Assembly: GCF_900112955.1 (NCBI RefSeq)
Contig: NZ_FONP01000001.1
Location: 496,001-560,000, forward strand
From: Peptostreptococcus sp. D1
Lineage (GTDB): Bacteria; Bacillota; Clostridia; Peptostreptococcales; Peptostreptococcaceae
Length of the DNA stretch: 64,000 nt
Direction of reading: 5' to 3'
The notes beneath the pieces are model-generated. The model saw only the letters and a program-made list of their open reading frames with translations. It ran no database searches and was not told the origin of the DNA. Positions 48,570 to 58,299 of this stretch are shown piece after piece. Position 1 is the stretch's first letter. The number at the start of each line of letters is the position of its first letter. The position numbers were made by a program, and so were the translations under genes.

Positions 48570-50003
48570 TTATTTTATAATTTTTCTAAGCCCTTTCGGA
48601 TACTTGTTCTTTAAAACACCATCCGATTCCTTGCACCATCCAATGGAAACGTCATTAACGGCAATTAACACCCAGCCTCTAGATTTCCCAGATTCAATAG
48701 ATTCACCTGCTATAAATTTCTTTATCTCTTCACTGTCATGACTAAACGATTCAAAGTTTTTCACATCATTGGTTTTAAGTGCCATTGCCAGAGAATGAGA
48801 TGGCTCAAATCGATTCTTCTTCAATTCACCTAATTGCAACCCCACTCTCAGTGTCTTTACAGCTTCGAGATCTCTAACAGCATCAAATTCCTTTGGGTAA
48901 AAATACAACAATGTATTCTTCTTGACAATTCTACCCTTGTCCAAAATTTTGAAAAATGAAGAACCTCTTATAATACTCTGATTTAGAAAATCTAAAAACA
49001 ATTTCTCCTCATTTCTGGAAATATTTTCACATTGATTTTGGCGTTTACTGTTTTTTGAACCTTTTTTGCTCTCCTTCAATTTGGATTCCTGTAAATATGC
49101 GTTTGTATCCCTGTCTAACGCATCATCTAATTCAACACGCTTCATCAATCTGGCACAAAAATGCCCCTCTCCACGGTCTTTATGAGGCCAAATTCTATCC
49201 ATAGATAATAGCTCTGCATCAGACTCTCTAATAAAATCATCAATAATAGCTTCGTTTTCTCTCCTCGTAAAGGTACATGTTGAATATATTAAAATTCCAT
49301 TAGGCTTCAGCATTTCATATCCATCTCTAATCAAATATTTTTGAATTTCAACGCACTCATCAACTTTTTGGACTGACCAGTCCTTTATTGCATATTCATC
49401 TTTTCTAAACATCCCCTGACCAGAGCAAGGTGCATCTATAAAAACTTTATCAAAATAACCTTTAAAAAACTTTAACAGCTCCTTTGAGTTGGAATTAGTT
49501 ATTATCGAATTAATAGCTCCAAATCGCTCCAGGTTTTCTCCAAGAGCTCTTATTCTAGTCGTATTTATTTCATTTGAAAACAAAATACCGGTACCATTCA
49601 ATTTAGACAATATATATGTCGATTTTCCACCAGGTGCAGCACATAAATCAAGTATCTTTTCACCCTGCTTTATTACTGTATTTCCAACCACACTCATTGC
49701 AGATGGCTCCTGAATATAGTATGCACCAGCATCATGCAAATAACATTTCCCCGGAATTTCATCTTCACTCACATAATATCCTTCATCAGACCATCCAACA
49801 AAATCATCCGATTCATATGAGTAATCAATATTGAAAAGTGAAAGCTTTTTAAACTCATCTGCAGTTATTTTCAATGTATTAATTCTAATTGAATTGGTTT
49901 TATTTTTGTCATATGTAGAAATGAAATCACTATATTCATCTCCAAGCAGTGTCTTCATTTCGTCCTTAAATTCTACTGGAAGGATTTCCTTAATGATACT
50001 CAT
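48570..50003 (-). CDS. RsmF-like rRNA m5C methyltransferase
   Basis: A 477-residue NOL1/NOP2/Sun methyltransferase. The SAM site is LCAAPGGKSTYIL, motif IV is DAPCSGQGMFRKDE with one catalytic Cys, and motif VI is YSTCTFTRRENEAII with the nucleophilic Cys. A C-terminal PUA-like RNA-binding region (last 120 residues, including HSLAMALKTND) is typical of the RsmF branch that methylates 16S rRNA. Its start overlaps the end of the upstream 197-residue gene by 14 bp, so the two are translationally coupled. Confidence 0.9.
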   Translation of the reverse strand: MSIIKEILPVEFKDEMKTLLGDEYSDFISTYDKNKTNSIRINTLKITADEFKKLSLFNIDYSYESDDFVGWSDEGYYVSEDEIPGKCYLHDAGAYYIQEPSAMSVVGNTVIKQGEKILDLCAAPGGKSTYILSKLNGTGILFSNEINTTRIRALGENLERFGAINSIITNSNSKELLKFFKGYFDKVFIDAPCSGQGMFRKDEYAIKDWSVQKVDECVEIQKYLIRDGYEMLKPNGILIYSTCTFTRRENEAIIDDFIRESDAELLSMDRIWPHKDRGEGHFCARLMKRVELDDALDRDTNAYLQESKLKESKKGSKNSKRQNQCENISRNEEKLFLDFLNQSIIRGSSFFKILDKGRIVKKNTLLYFYPKEFDAVRDLEAVKTLRVGLQLGELKKNRFEPSHSLAMALKTNDVKNFESFSHDSEEIKKFIAGESIESGKSRGWVLIAVNDVSIGWCKESDGVLKNKYPKGLRKIIK

Positions 50004-50583
50004 ACTGACTAGTCGCCTCGCAAATAGTAACTTTTATAGGCTTTTCTGTTGAAGATCTATAATAAGCCAGAGCTCTATTGACACTATCGTCGCTAAAATC
50101 TATCTTTTTCTCACTTATCAATGTCACTTTATCATCATCTAACAGCATTCTTATATCATTTACATCATTCTTAATGACTAATTCCAGTATTTTATGCTCT
50201 TCAAGGCAATCCTCATATAGATCATAAAATCCTAGCCTGTTCAACATTGCACGGTTTTTTTCTCTCTCATCTTTGTTTAGTGCTCCAATATCACCAATAA
50301 CTTCGTTATCGGTAAATAGGTGTTCTTTTATGTTATCTTGTATACTATCAATGTCCAGTCCATATCTTAATAGGAGCTGCTTTTCAATCTCATCAAATTT
50401 AACGGCTGAAAAGTTATTTTCATTCATATACTTATTTAATCTTCTCGAAACTTCAAACATACTTACTTCACCTATATTGAATCCGTACATCAAATCACTA
50501 ATAAATTCCTCAAATTTATCCACATCAGACGATTTAACCTTTGATTTTCGTTTATTAAAGCTTATTACCTTATCATCAGACAT
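49990..50583 (-). CDS. Small soluble protein, DUF3867-like
   Basis: A 197-residue, mostly helical, charged protein without signal peptide. The start MSDDKVISFNKRKSKV and DVDKFEEFISDLMYGF recall the clostridial DUF3867 family; I give that from memory. A conserved-looking core is KNRAMLNRLGFYDLYED. GGAGGAAT precedes the ATG. It overlaps the rsmF-like gene by 14 bp, so a link to ribosome or RNA metabolism is suggested by context only. Confidence 0.65.
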   Translation of the reverse strand: MSDDKVISFNKRKSKVKSSDVDKFEEFISDLMYGFNIGEVSMFEVSRRLNKYMNENNFSAVKFDEIEKQLLLRYGLDIDSIQDNIKEHLFTDNEVIGDIGALNKDEREKNRAMLNRLGFYDLYEDCLEEHKILELVIKNDVNDIRMLLDDDKVTLISEKKIDFSDDSVNRALAYYRSSTEKPIKVTICEATSQYEYH

Positions 50584-50732
50584 AACGATTCCTCCAAACT
50601 TAATTTGTCAACAATATTAGTATAATAATTCACTAATAATAGCCTTATCCTAAATTATAATTATTACAACGATTATATATTCGTATACTTTATTATAGCT
50701 TAAATTGATCTATATCTTAGTCATCAATTATC

Positions 50733-51659
50733 TTAACTTTCGTCACTTTTTACATCATCAATTTTATCCGTTGTTTCGACATTGTGATTTTCATTGTGAC
50801 CTTCTTTATAATTTTCATTTTGGTTTTCATTCCCAAATATTTCATCCACGTTGATTTTCCTTATATATATTTCTTTACTGGCATCTATTTCAAGCCTTTC
50901 TCTTATTTCATCAATATTGTATAATAGTTTTTCGTAATACACGTTTGAAAAATATGTAACTACTTCTGGAGTAATAAGTGTCAGGTAAGCTACTATCAAA
51001 CCGTAAAATAAGTAAATGCTTCTTACTTTGTACAAAATTACAGCGCAAATTATGAAAAATATGGTCGACACTATACAAATGCCTAAAAACATTTTTACAA
51101 TCTTGCCTTTCAACTCCTTTGAAAGATATCTTGAAATCTTCATAGATTTTACAATACCAAGACTTTCAAAATTAGTGACTATAATATACGGAGAAAATAC
51201 ATATCTAGTGGCTATCGTAAATCCTATAAATATAGTTATAACAAATATTACAAGAAGCATTGCAACCAATGAAAATTCATCTACAGAGTTAACAACAAGT
51301 AAAATTGAAATCATAAATGATGTAATAATTAGCATGATGATTCCAACGAACAACATTATCAATCCCATTATTATTCCAAACCCAATAATTTTTAAATATA
51401 TTTTAAAATTAATCCCAATATCTTTAAATTTTAATTTCTGATTGTTACCAGCCTTTAATGCGCAGCTTATGACTACTGCATAGAAGTAGAATTCAATAAT
51501 AATTATCGACAATAATAAAAACACGTTTATCTTCGGGTGTTGTAGCAACAGTATCATAGGATTTATTACCATCAACATAAATGAATAAAGATAAAATAGA
51601 ATTCTATTACCTCTAATCTGAGTCCTGCTTAATTTTAATATTTCTTTTCCTGACAGCAT
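50733..51659 (-). CDS. Polytopic membrane protein, function unknown
   Basis: About 308 residues with six hydrophobic segments (for example IIIIEFYFYAVVISCAL, GIIMGLIMLFVGIIMLIITS, LVAMLLVIFVITIFIGF, FFIICAVILY). A cytoplasmic C-terminal tail is rich in Asn, Glu and Asp (NENQNENYKEGHNENHN). The start SGKEILKLSRTQIRGN and a central helix VKSMKISRYLSKELKGK resemble DUF975-type proteins, but weakly. Two ATGs fit; GGGG spacing favours the one at 51659. It begins 19 bp after the omega-amidase-like gene. Confidence 0.75.
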   Translation of the reverse strand: MLSGKEILKLSRTQIRGNRILFYLYSFMLMVINPMILLLQHPKINVFLLLSIIIIEFYFYAVVISCALKAGNNQKLKFKDIGINFKIYLKIIGFGIIMGLIMLFVGIIMLIITSFMISILLVVNSVDEFSLVAMLLVIFVITIFIGFTIATRYVFSPYIIVTNFESLGIVKSMKISRYLSKELKGKIVKMFLGICIVSTIFFIICAVILYKVRSIYLFYGLIVAYLTLITPEVVTYFSNVYYEKLLYNIDEIRERLEIDASKEIYIRKINVDEIFGNENQNENYKEGHNENHNVETTDKIDDVKSDES

Positions 51660-51678
51660 AAACATTCCCCCACATTTT

Positions 51679-52503
51679 TTATTTTATTTCTATGCCATAT
51701 TTATCTCTTTTCAAATGTTTAATCAGTGGAAGCTGAGCTCTTATACTAGACAATTTTTCCCCTGAAACATTCGCATAAATAATACACTCCTCTGTATGCG
51801 CAGAAGCTAATATAGATCCCCAAGGATCAACTATTCTGGAATTTCCATATGAAACATATGATGCGTTTTCATCTCTTGCAGGAGATGCAGCCACCATATA
51901 TACTTGATTGTCAACTGCTCTCATTCTAACTGATATTTCCCAATGAGCCGGTCCCGTAGTCATGTTAAAGGCTGCAGGCAATACTATTAGCTCAGCCCCT
52001 TTTTCCGACAACACTCTAAAATATTCCGGAAATCTAATATCATAACAAATACCAATACCAATTTTCCCAAGCTCCGTATCAAATACTGCAAAGTCGTCAC
52101 CTGGAGACAGTACATCACTTTCCTTAAAATATTGACCACCTTCAATGTTAATATCGAATAAATGCATTTTTCTGTGTTTTCCTATCAATTCACCATGTCT
52201 ATCATAGAAATAGGAAGTGTTATAAATTTTTCCACCATCTTTTTCAGGAATAGAACCCGCTACCAAATATACTCCACAATTTCTAGCAGCCTCCATCATA
52301 GCTACAGAGGTATCTCCTGGAAATTCTTCCGCATACACAGGAAAACATACGTTATCATACGGACTATTGAAAATTTCCGGCAATACAACTAATGCCGCAC
52401 CATTCCGAGCAGCTTCCTCAATCAATTGAACGGCTTTACTTATATTTTTTTCTTTGTTATCTGTTGTCAACATCTGACATATTGCGACCTTAAAGTCCTT
52501 CAT
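51679..52503 (-). CDS. Carbon-nitrogen hydrolase, omega-amidase-like (Nit2 branch)
   Basis: A 274-residue nitrilase-superfamily enzyme. The catalytic triad is Glu in VVLPEIFNSPYD, Lys in HRKMHLFDI and Cys in GIGICYDIRFPEYF. NMTTGPAHWEISVRMRAVDN and ASPARDENASYVSYGNS closely match mammalian Nit2/omega-amidase, which hydrolyses alpha-ketoglutaramate and alpha-ketosuccinamate. That specificity is likely but not proven. GAGAGGTGG is 5 nt before the ATG at 52503. It heads a run of nine co-directional genes down to 44134. Confidence 0.9.
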   Translation of the reverse strand: MKDFKVAICQMLTTDNKEKNISKAVQLIEEAARNGAALVVLPEIFNSPYDNVCFPVYAEEFPGDTSVAMMEAARNCGVYLVAGSIPEKDGGKIYNTSYFYDRHGELIGKHRKMHLFDINIEGGQYFKESDVLSPGDDFAVFDTELGKIGIGICYDIRFPEYFRVLSEKGAELIVLPAAFNMTTGPAHWEISVRMRAVDNQVYMVAASPARDENASYVSYGNSRIVDPWGSILASAHTEECIIYANVSGEKLSSIRAQLPLIKHLKRDKYGIEIK

Positions 52504-52635
52504 TATAACCACCTCTCAACCTATTAACTCATTTACCATTAGCTTTATTATATTACATTTTGAACTAACAGTCACTTAGATTCTTTATATTAAAGGAAAT
52601 ATTCTGAAAAATATATTATTTCCTCTTTCAAAGCA

Positions 52636-52693
52636 ATAAAAAAACACCAACATTATGCAAATCCTGTCAATAAATTTTCATAATGTCAGTGTA
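52636..52693 (-). terminator. Terminator of purB
   Basis: ACACcaACATTATG pairs with CATAATGTcaGTGT around a 21-nt loop, and seven T follow on minus, 21 bp after purB. Confidence 0.82.
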
Positions 52694-52713
52694 AATTTCT
52701 ATCCAATAACAAA

Positions 52714-54138
52714 TTATACAGTTATCTCTGCATCATCAATCATTTCAATTCCATCTAACGCCATCTTGACTTCATTTTCCAAAAATTCTACAACCTGCAT
52801 TGGAGCACATCCAACATAAAGCTCTGGCTTTAACACTTGTAGTATCTCATCCTTTGTTATTCCAAATTCTGAGTCATTTGCTATTCTATCAATCAAGTCG
52901 TTTTCTTTGCCTTCTACCTTTACCATTCTAGCAGCTTCCAAGGAGTGTACTCTTATCCTTTCATGAAGCTCCTGTCTATTTCCACCTCTCTTAACGGAAT
53001 CCATCATTATGTTTTCAGTTGCCATAAAAGGTAGCTCTTTCATCAATCTCTGTTCAATAACCTTTGGATAAACAACTAGTCCATCACTTACATTTGAACA
53101 CAGATTTAGCACTGCATCAATCGCCAAAAATGCTTCAGGTACAGATATTCTCTTATTTGCAGAATCATCAAGTGTTCTCTCAAACCATTGTCCTGAAACA
53201 GTCATTGCAGGATTTATCATGTCTGCTATTACGTATCTTGAAAGTGATGCAATTCTTTCACTTCTCATTGGATTACGCTTATATGCCATAGCAGAGGAGC
53301 CAATCTGATTTTTTTCAAATGGCTCTTCGATTTCTTTCAAATGCTGTAGCAATCTGATATCATTAGAGAATTTTGTTGCAGACTGAGCAATACCAGCCAA
53401 TATATTCACCACCTGGCTGTCTATCTTTCTAGAATACGTCTGACCAGTTATGGCAAATACGTCTTCGTATCCCATCTTGTTTGCTACAGTCTTATCTAGA
53501 TTTTTAACCTTTTCAAAATCACCATCAAATAATTCCAAAAATGAAGCCTGAGTTCCAGTAGTTCCTTTTGCACCTCTCAGTCTTTTTCTCTGTAAAAAAT
53601 CATTCAGAGCTTCGAGATCTAACAAAAAATCTTGAATCCATAAAGTAGCCCTTTTTCCAACAGTTGTTGGTTGAGCTGGCTGATAATGAGTAAACCCTAA
53701 TGTCGGTAATGATTTATATTCATCAGCAAATTTTGATAGTGTCAAAATAACTTTTGCCAATCTCTTCCTTACCAGCTCAAGAGCCTCATACATAATTATC
53801 AAGTCAGTGTTATCTCCTACAAAGCAAGATGTAGCGCCCAAATGTATGATTCCTGACGCCTTTGGGCACTGAACACCATAGGCATAAACGTGACTCATGA
53901 CATCATGTCTAACCTCTTTTTCTCTTGCCTTTGCGACATCATAATTTATATCGTCCTTAAAACTCTTTAACTCGTCTATCTGTTCTTGTGTAATATCAAG
54001 ACCTAACTCCATTTCGGTTTCTGCCAATGCTATCCACAGCCTTCTCCAAGTCTTAAATTTCTTGTCAGGAGAAAATAATTCCTGCATTTCCTTACTTGCA
54101 TACCTAGATGTAAGTGGTGATTCATACGTATTTTTCAT
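52714..54138 (-). CDS. purB: Adenylosuccinate lyase
   Basis: Catalyses two fumarate-releasing steps of purine synthesis (SAICAR to AICAR, adenylosuccinate to AMP). 474 residues, fumarase/aspartase superfamily. The signature is SSAMAYKRNPMRSE near residues 285-298; the catalytic His regions are GATSCFVGDNTD and FTHYQPAQPTTVGKR. Upstream in-frame codons exist, but GGAGG is 6 nt before the ATG at 54138. purA lies upstream but a terminator at 54172-54208 separates them. Confidence 0.96.
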   Translation of the reverse strand: MKNTYESPLTSRYASKEMQELFSPDKKFKTWRRLWIALAETEMELGLDITQEQIDELKSFKDDINYDVAKAREKEVRHDVMSHVYAYGVQCPKASGIIHLGATSCFVGDNTDLIIMYEALELVRKRLAKVILTLSKFADEYKSLPTLGFTHYQPAQPTTVGKRATLWIQDFLLDLEALNDFLQRKRLRGAKGTTGTQASFLELFDGDFEKVKNLDKTVANKMGYEDVFAITGQTYSRKIDSQVVNILAGIAQSATKFSNDIRLLQHLKEIEEPFEKNQIGSSAMAYKRNPMRSERIASLSRYVIADMINPAMTVSGQWFERTLDDSANKRISVPEAFLAIDAVLNLCSNVSDGLVVYPKVIEQRLMKELPFMATENIMMDSVKRGGNRQELHERIRVHSLEAARMVKVEGKENDLIDRIANDSEFGITKDEILQVLKPELYVGCAPMQVVEFLENEVKMALDGIEMIDDAEITV

Positions 54139-54171
54139 CAAAAGCCTCCATAATCTACAAAACATATTTCT

Positions 54172-54208
54172 AAAAGATGCAGATAAAATTGAATATCTGC
54201 ATCTTTTT
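54172..54208. terminator. Terminator of purA
   Basis: AAAAGATGCAGAT pairs with ATCTGCATCTTTT around a 9-nt loop, between purA and purB. T-runs on both strands. Confidence 0.85.
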
Positions 54209-54243
54209 ATTTTTCTATAATAATTTATGTGCTAACCCATTGA

Positions 54244-55521
54244 CTAAGGCATAACTATATATTGTTCTCTTTCAGGACCAACTGAAACATATTTTATCTT
54301 ACAGGCTACAGCCTCTTCAATATACTTAATATAGTCTATTGCCTCTTTTGGAAGCTCTTCTAGCTCTCTACAATCAGAAATATCCTTCATCCAACCTTTT
54401 CTATACTCATAAACTGGTTCTGCTTTGAATAATTTTTCTCCAATCGGAAATTCTGATAATTTTTCTCCATTGTATGTATATCCCACACAAACAGGAATTT
54501 CTTCCAAATATGAAAGAACATCCAATTTAGTGAGTGCTATTTCATCGGAGCCCTGAGCTCTTACACCATATCTTGATGCAAGTATATCAAACCCACCAAC
54601 TCTTCTCGGTCTTCCTGTAGCAGCACCGTATTCATTTCCAGCTTTTCTAAGCTCCTCTGCTTTTTCTCCAAACATCTCTGCAGTAAATGGTCCTTCACCA
54701 ACACAAGTTGAATAAGCCTTCATAATACCTATTGATTTTGTCAATTTTAAGTTTGGAACTCCAGCACCTATTGGAGCATACGGAGCAATTGTAGAAGATG
54801 ACGATGTAAAAGGATAAATTCCAAAATCAATGTCTCTCAATGCGCCCAGCTGTGCCTCGAACATTATATTTTTTCCATTTTTATTAGCCTCATTTAAATA
54901 TACACCAGTATCACAAACAAATTTCTTAGCTATATCACCATACTCTTTTAGATATGACCACATTTCATCAAAGCATATAGGCTCCTGACCATAGCCCTTT
55001 TCAATCATCAAATTCTTCCATTCGATAATTCCTTTAAGTCTAGATTTTAGATCTTCCTCGCTGTCAAGAAGCTCCCCCATTCTCAGACCTTTTTTCATAT
55101 ATTTATCTCCATACACCGGAGCTATACCTCTCTTTGTAGAACCGTACTTAGCATCAGCCAATCTTTCCTCTTCTAAGCAATCTTGCTGTACATGATAAGG
55201 CATTACTATTACTGCTCTATCGCTTATCTTTAAGTTATCTGGTGATATTTCAATTCCCGAATCAATAAGCTTATTCATTTCATTTACCAAGTGCTTTATG
55301 TCAATTACAACACCATTACCTATTACATTGACAACATCTGAACGTAAAATTCCAGAAGGTAGAAGATTAAGTATAAACCTTCCTCTCTCATTAACTACTG
55401 TATGACCTGCGTTGTTTCCTCCTTGATATCTAACTACAATATCATAGTCTTCTGAAAGCAGGTCTACCATTCTTCCCTTACCTTCATCTCCCCAATTTAT
55501 TCCTGTAATCGCTGTTAACAT
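54244..55521 (-). CDS. purA: Adenylosuccinate synthetase
   Basis: GTP-dependent first step from IMP to AMP. 425 residues. The N-terminal phosphate loop is GINWGDEGKGRMVD, followed by GNNAGHTVV; TGRPRRVGGFD and a GTP-specificity TKLDVLSYL occur later. AAAGGAC is 8 nt before the ATG at 55521. Together with purB it completes AMP synthesis from IMP, and hpt elsewhere supplies IMP by salvage. The 200-nt leader contains a terminator-like hairpin (55647-55715), suggesting attenuation. Confidence 0.96.
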   Translation of the reverse strand: MLTAITGINWGDEGKGRMVDLLSEDYDIVVRYQGGNNAGHTVVNERGRFILNLLPSGILRSDVVNVIGNGVVIDIKHLVNEMNKLIDSGIEISPDNLKISDRAVIVMPYHVQQDCLEEERLADAKYGSTKRGIAPVYGDKYMKKGLRMGELLDSEEDLKSRLKGIIEWKNLMIEKGYGQEPICFDEMWSYLKEYGDIAKKFVCDTGVYLNEANKNGKNIMFEAQLGALRDIDFGIYPFTSSSSTIAPYAPIGAGVPNLKLTKSIGIMKAYSTCVGEGPFTAEMFGEKAEELRKAGNEYGAATGRPRRVGGFDILASRYGVRAQGSDEIALTKLDVLSYLEEIPVCVGYTYNGEKLSEFPIGEKLFKAEPVYEYRKGWMKDISDCRELEELPKEAIDYIKYIEEAVACKIKYVSVGPEREQYIVMP

Positions 55522-55646
55522 AATATACGTCCTTTCCATACCTCATGAAAATATTTTGTAACCAAATACTATGATTCATTGAGCTAATCCAATTGAAGCA
55601 TAGCTATGAGTGCACTAATTTGAATGATCATTTCCACTATTATTTC

Positions 55647-55715
55647 AAAAAAAATCGTGTCCTATATGGATATGAAATTTTATATTGCAACAAACAAAAT
55701 TTCCCACAAGAACAC
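55647..55715 (-). promoter_or_regulatory. Terminator-like hairpin in the purA leader
   Basis: On minus, GTGTTCTTGTGG pairs imperfectly with CCATATAGGACAC, and inside it GAAATTTT pairs perfectly with AAAATTTC. Eight T follow (55647-55654). It starts about 10 nt after the predicted transcription start and 125 nt before the purA ATG. No known purine riboswitch core was recognised. It could be an attenuator, or the real promoter could lie downstream of it. Confidence 0.55.
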
Positions 55716-55731
55716 TGCCTATTACCAATAA

Positions 55732-55761
55732 ATTATATCACGTCAAGGGTAAATTAGTAAA
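55732..55761 (-). promoter_or_regulatory. Possible purA promoter
   Basis: TTTACT (55756-55761) and TATAAT (55732-55737) on minus with 18-bp spacing. Confidence 0.5.
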
Positions 55762-55811
55762 GAGCAAATTGCGAATAATTTTAAATACGTTAAATTATAT
55801 GTTCGTATTTT

Positions 55812-55847
55812 AAAACTCGCACAATCTATTTTAAAGAATGTGCGAGT
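55812..55847 (-). terminator. Terminator of trxB
   Basis: ACTCGCACA and TGTGCGAGT form a 9-bp perfect stem with a 15-nt loop, followed on minus by TTTTAAAAT, 38 bp after the stop. Confidence 0.78.
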
Positions 55848-55884
55848 CAAGAGTAATATATGCTTTAGCCATCTAGCATCAATT

Positions 55885-56811
55885 CTATTTATTTTCAAGT
55901 ATATATTTTTCCGCCGCATGAACAGCTATAGCACCGTCTGCAGCTGCTGTTATAACCTGTCTTAAAGATTTTTGTCTTATATCTCCAACAGCATAAATTC
56001 CTGGAACACTAGTTTCACAATCCTCATTCGTAATTACATATCCCTGTGGATTTAATTCAACCAAATCCTTAACTAGATCAGAAGTAGGAATACCTCCTAT
56101 TGCAACGAATAATCCGTCAATGTCTAATCTTCTTTCTTCTCCATTATTTTTATCTACTGTAGTAATATATTCAAGCTTATCTTGACCTGCAATATCCTTG
56201 ATTGTGCTATTTAATACTGGCTCAACACCTGATTCAAATAATCTAGTCTGTAGAGTTTTATTCGCTCTAAATTCATCTCTTCTGTGAATAATATATACCT
56301 TCGATGCGATTCTTGATAAATATAGGGCATCTTCAACCGCAGTATCTCCACCACCGTTTACAGCTACCACCTTATTTCTGTAGAAGCCACCATCACATAT
56401 AGCACAATATCCAATTCCCCTTCCAGTTAATTTTTCTTCATTATCAATTCCCAATTTTCTCGACGTAGAACCCATCGATAAAATCACAGTTCTAGTTAAA
56501 AATTCATCATTTCCAGATATCAATTTTTTTAACCCATTCTCTAATACTTCTATTGAGTCAACTCCTTTATATTCTATCTCTGCACCAAATTTCTTGGCAT
56601 GCTCAAGCATCTTATTTGATAGCTCTATTCCATTTGTATCTGGTAAGGCAGGGAAGTTTTCAATTTCGCTAGTTGAAACCATCTGACCACCATGAAAATT
56701 CTTTTCTAGTATCAACGTCTTCAGCTGCGCTCTTCCACCATATATCCCCGCAGTCATTCCACCTGGTCCACTTCCAACAATAATTATATCATAAATTTGT
56801 CTATCACTCAT
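55885..56811 (-). CDS. trxB: Thioredoxin reductase
   Basis: 308-residue FAD/NADPH disulfide reductase. FAD site GSGPGGMTAGIYGGRA near residues 12-27, redox-active CAICDGG near residue 135, NADPH site NGGGDTAVEDALYL, and C-terminal FAD motif AVGDIRQKSLRQVITAAADG. GGAGG precedes the ATG. No thioredoxin gene is adjacent. It starts 111 bp after zwf ends and could be cotranscribed or separate. Confidence 0.95.
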   Translation of the reverse strand: MSDRQIYDIIIVGSGPGGMTAGIYGGRAQLKTLILEKNFHGGQMVSTSEIENFPALPDTNGIELSNKMLEHAKKFGAEIEYKGVDSIEVLENGLKKLISGNDEFLTRTVILSMGSTSRKLGIDNEEKLTGRGIGYCAICDGGFYRNKVVAVNGGGDTAVEDALYLSRIASKVYIIHRRDEFRANKTLQTRLFESGVEPVLNSTIKDIAGQDKLEYITTVDKNNGEERRLDIDGLFVAIGGIPTSDLVKDLVELNPQGYVITNEDCETSVPGIYAVGDIRQKSLRQVITAAADGAIAVHAAEKYILENK

Positions 56812-56922
56812 TTTTCTACCTCCAAAGCAACTAATTTTATATTATATAGATCAATATGTTCCACAACTTTTTATATTCTATAACTAAATTATACCCTTTT
56901 TTAGCATATAGAACACACTTAT

Positions 56923-58299
56923 TTATAAACTTTCATCAGGTCCCAAGCTGCCCTGCTCATAAATGTATAGCTTGTTTGAGTATTTTTTATAGGCTGATAC
57001 GATTTCATTTATGTATTTCCAACTTAACTCAATATGATCCCACATTGAAAACAGACTCTTATCAGAATCCATACAAGCTTTTATCAGTCTTTCATAGGCT
57101 TCAGGTGTATTCATTCTATTTTCCAAAATACAGCTCTGACAAAAATCCATACTTACCTCTTGAATGCTGTTTTCAGTTCCCGGCTTTTTAATATTAAAAT
57201 CAAATTTTACACCTTCATCAGGCTGAATTTTTATTACCAATGTATTTCCTTTTTCTCTATTGTCAATAGCTTTGAAATTTATCACTACTTCACTTTCACG
57301 TCTTTCCAGCTTTTTTCCAGTTCTCAGAATAAATGGAACACCATTCCACCTATCATTTTGTATTTCAAGCTTCATAGACACAAACGTTTCAGTTTTAGAA
57401 TCCTTGGATACTTTTGATTCCTCTAAATAGCCTTTATACTGACCCATAACTATACTTTCATCAATTTTACGAAAATCAATTCTTTTCAAGGATTTAAATA
57501 CTTCGCTCTGAGAAGCCTTTATAGAGGTGCTGGAAAAATCAGCTGGTTTTTCCATTGCCACAATCGACATTATTTGAAACAGGTGGTTTTGAATCATATC
57601 TGCCAATGCCCCACTCTTGTCATAATATCCACCTCTGCTATCCACTCCAAGTGTTTCATATGCATTAATTTCAACACTTTCAATAAAATCCTTATTCCAT
57701 ATACCATAAAAAACAGCATTCGAAAATCTCAAAGTCATAATATTTATAATCATCTCTTTCCCAAGATAGTGATCTATATGAAATATGTTTTTGTCTGAAA
57801 AATAGGTTTTCAAATTAAAATATAGCTTCTCAGCAAGTTCCAAGGTTTCTCCAAATGGTTTTTCAATCATGACCTTTGCATCGTTCGTCAAATTTGACAA
57901 TTTCAATCCGTCGGTTATAGGAGTAAACAATTGAGGAGATACAGCATAGTAGTAAATCAAGCTGTCTGTGTTGATATTTGATTTTCCTAAAAATTCTCCC
58001 AAACCATCATACATCTCGATATCGTTCATATCCATCTCATAATAATGTATCATATCTAAAAAAAGCTCTACTTTTTCTTCAGTATGACCAACTCTGGAAA
58101 ATTTAATAATCCAGTCCTTTATTATAGCTCTATATTGGTGATTTGTGAAGCTTCTCCTACCAACACCAACTATTTTAAAGCCGTCTTCCAATTGATTAAG
58201 GCTGTATAAATTAAATAGCGAGGGAAATAATTTTCTATATGCCAAATCTCCAGTTCCACCGAATATAATTATTCCTTTAGTTTTCATTATTCCATTCAT
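56923..58299 (-). CDS. zwf: Glucose-6-phosphate 1-dehydrogenase
   Basis: Oxidises glucose 6-phosphate to 6-phosphogluconolactone with NADP. About 458 residues. The Rossmann motif is FGGTGDLAYRKLFPSLF and the substrate site is HIDHYLGKEMI. GGGGG lies 9 nt before the ATG at 58299, which overlaps the last 23 bp of gnd, so the two are translationally coupled. The lactonase gene was not seen; hydrolysis may be spontaneous or encoded elsewhere. Confidence 0.93.
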   Translation of the reverse strand: MNGIMKTKGIIIFGGTGDLAYRKLFPSLFNLYSLNQLEDGFKIVGVGRRSFTNHQYRAIIKDWIIKFSRVGHTEEKVELFLDMIHYYEMDMNDIEMYDGLGEFLGKSNINTDSLIYYYAVSPQLFTPITDGLKLSNLTNDAKVMIEKPFGETLELAEKLYFNLKTYFSDKNIFHIDHYLGKEMIINIMTLRFSNAVFYGIWNKDFIESVEINAYETLGVDSRGGYYDKSGALADMIQNHLFQIMSIVAMEKPADFSSTSIKASQSEVFKSLKRIDFRKIDESIVMGQYKGYLEESKVSKDSKTETFVSMKLEIQNDRWNGVPFILRTGKKLERRESEVVINFKAIDNREKGNTLVIKIQPDEGVKFDFNIKKPGTENSIQEVSMDFCQSCILENRMNTPEAYERLIKACMDSDKSLFSMWDHIELSWKYINEIVSAYKKYSNKLYIYEQGSLGPDESL

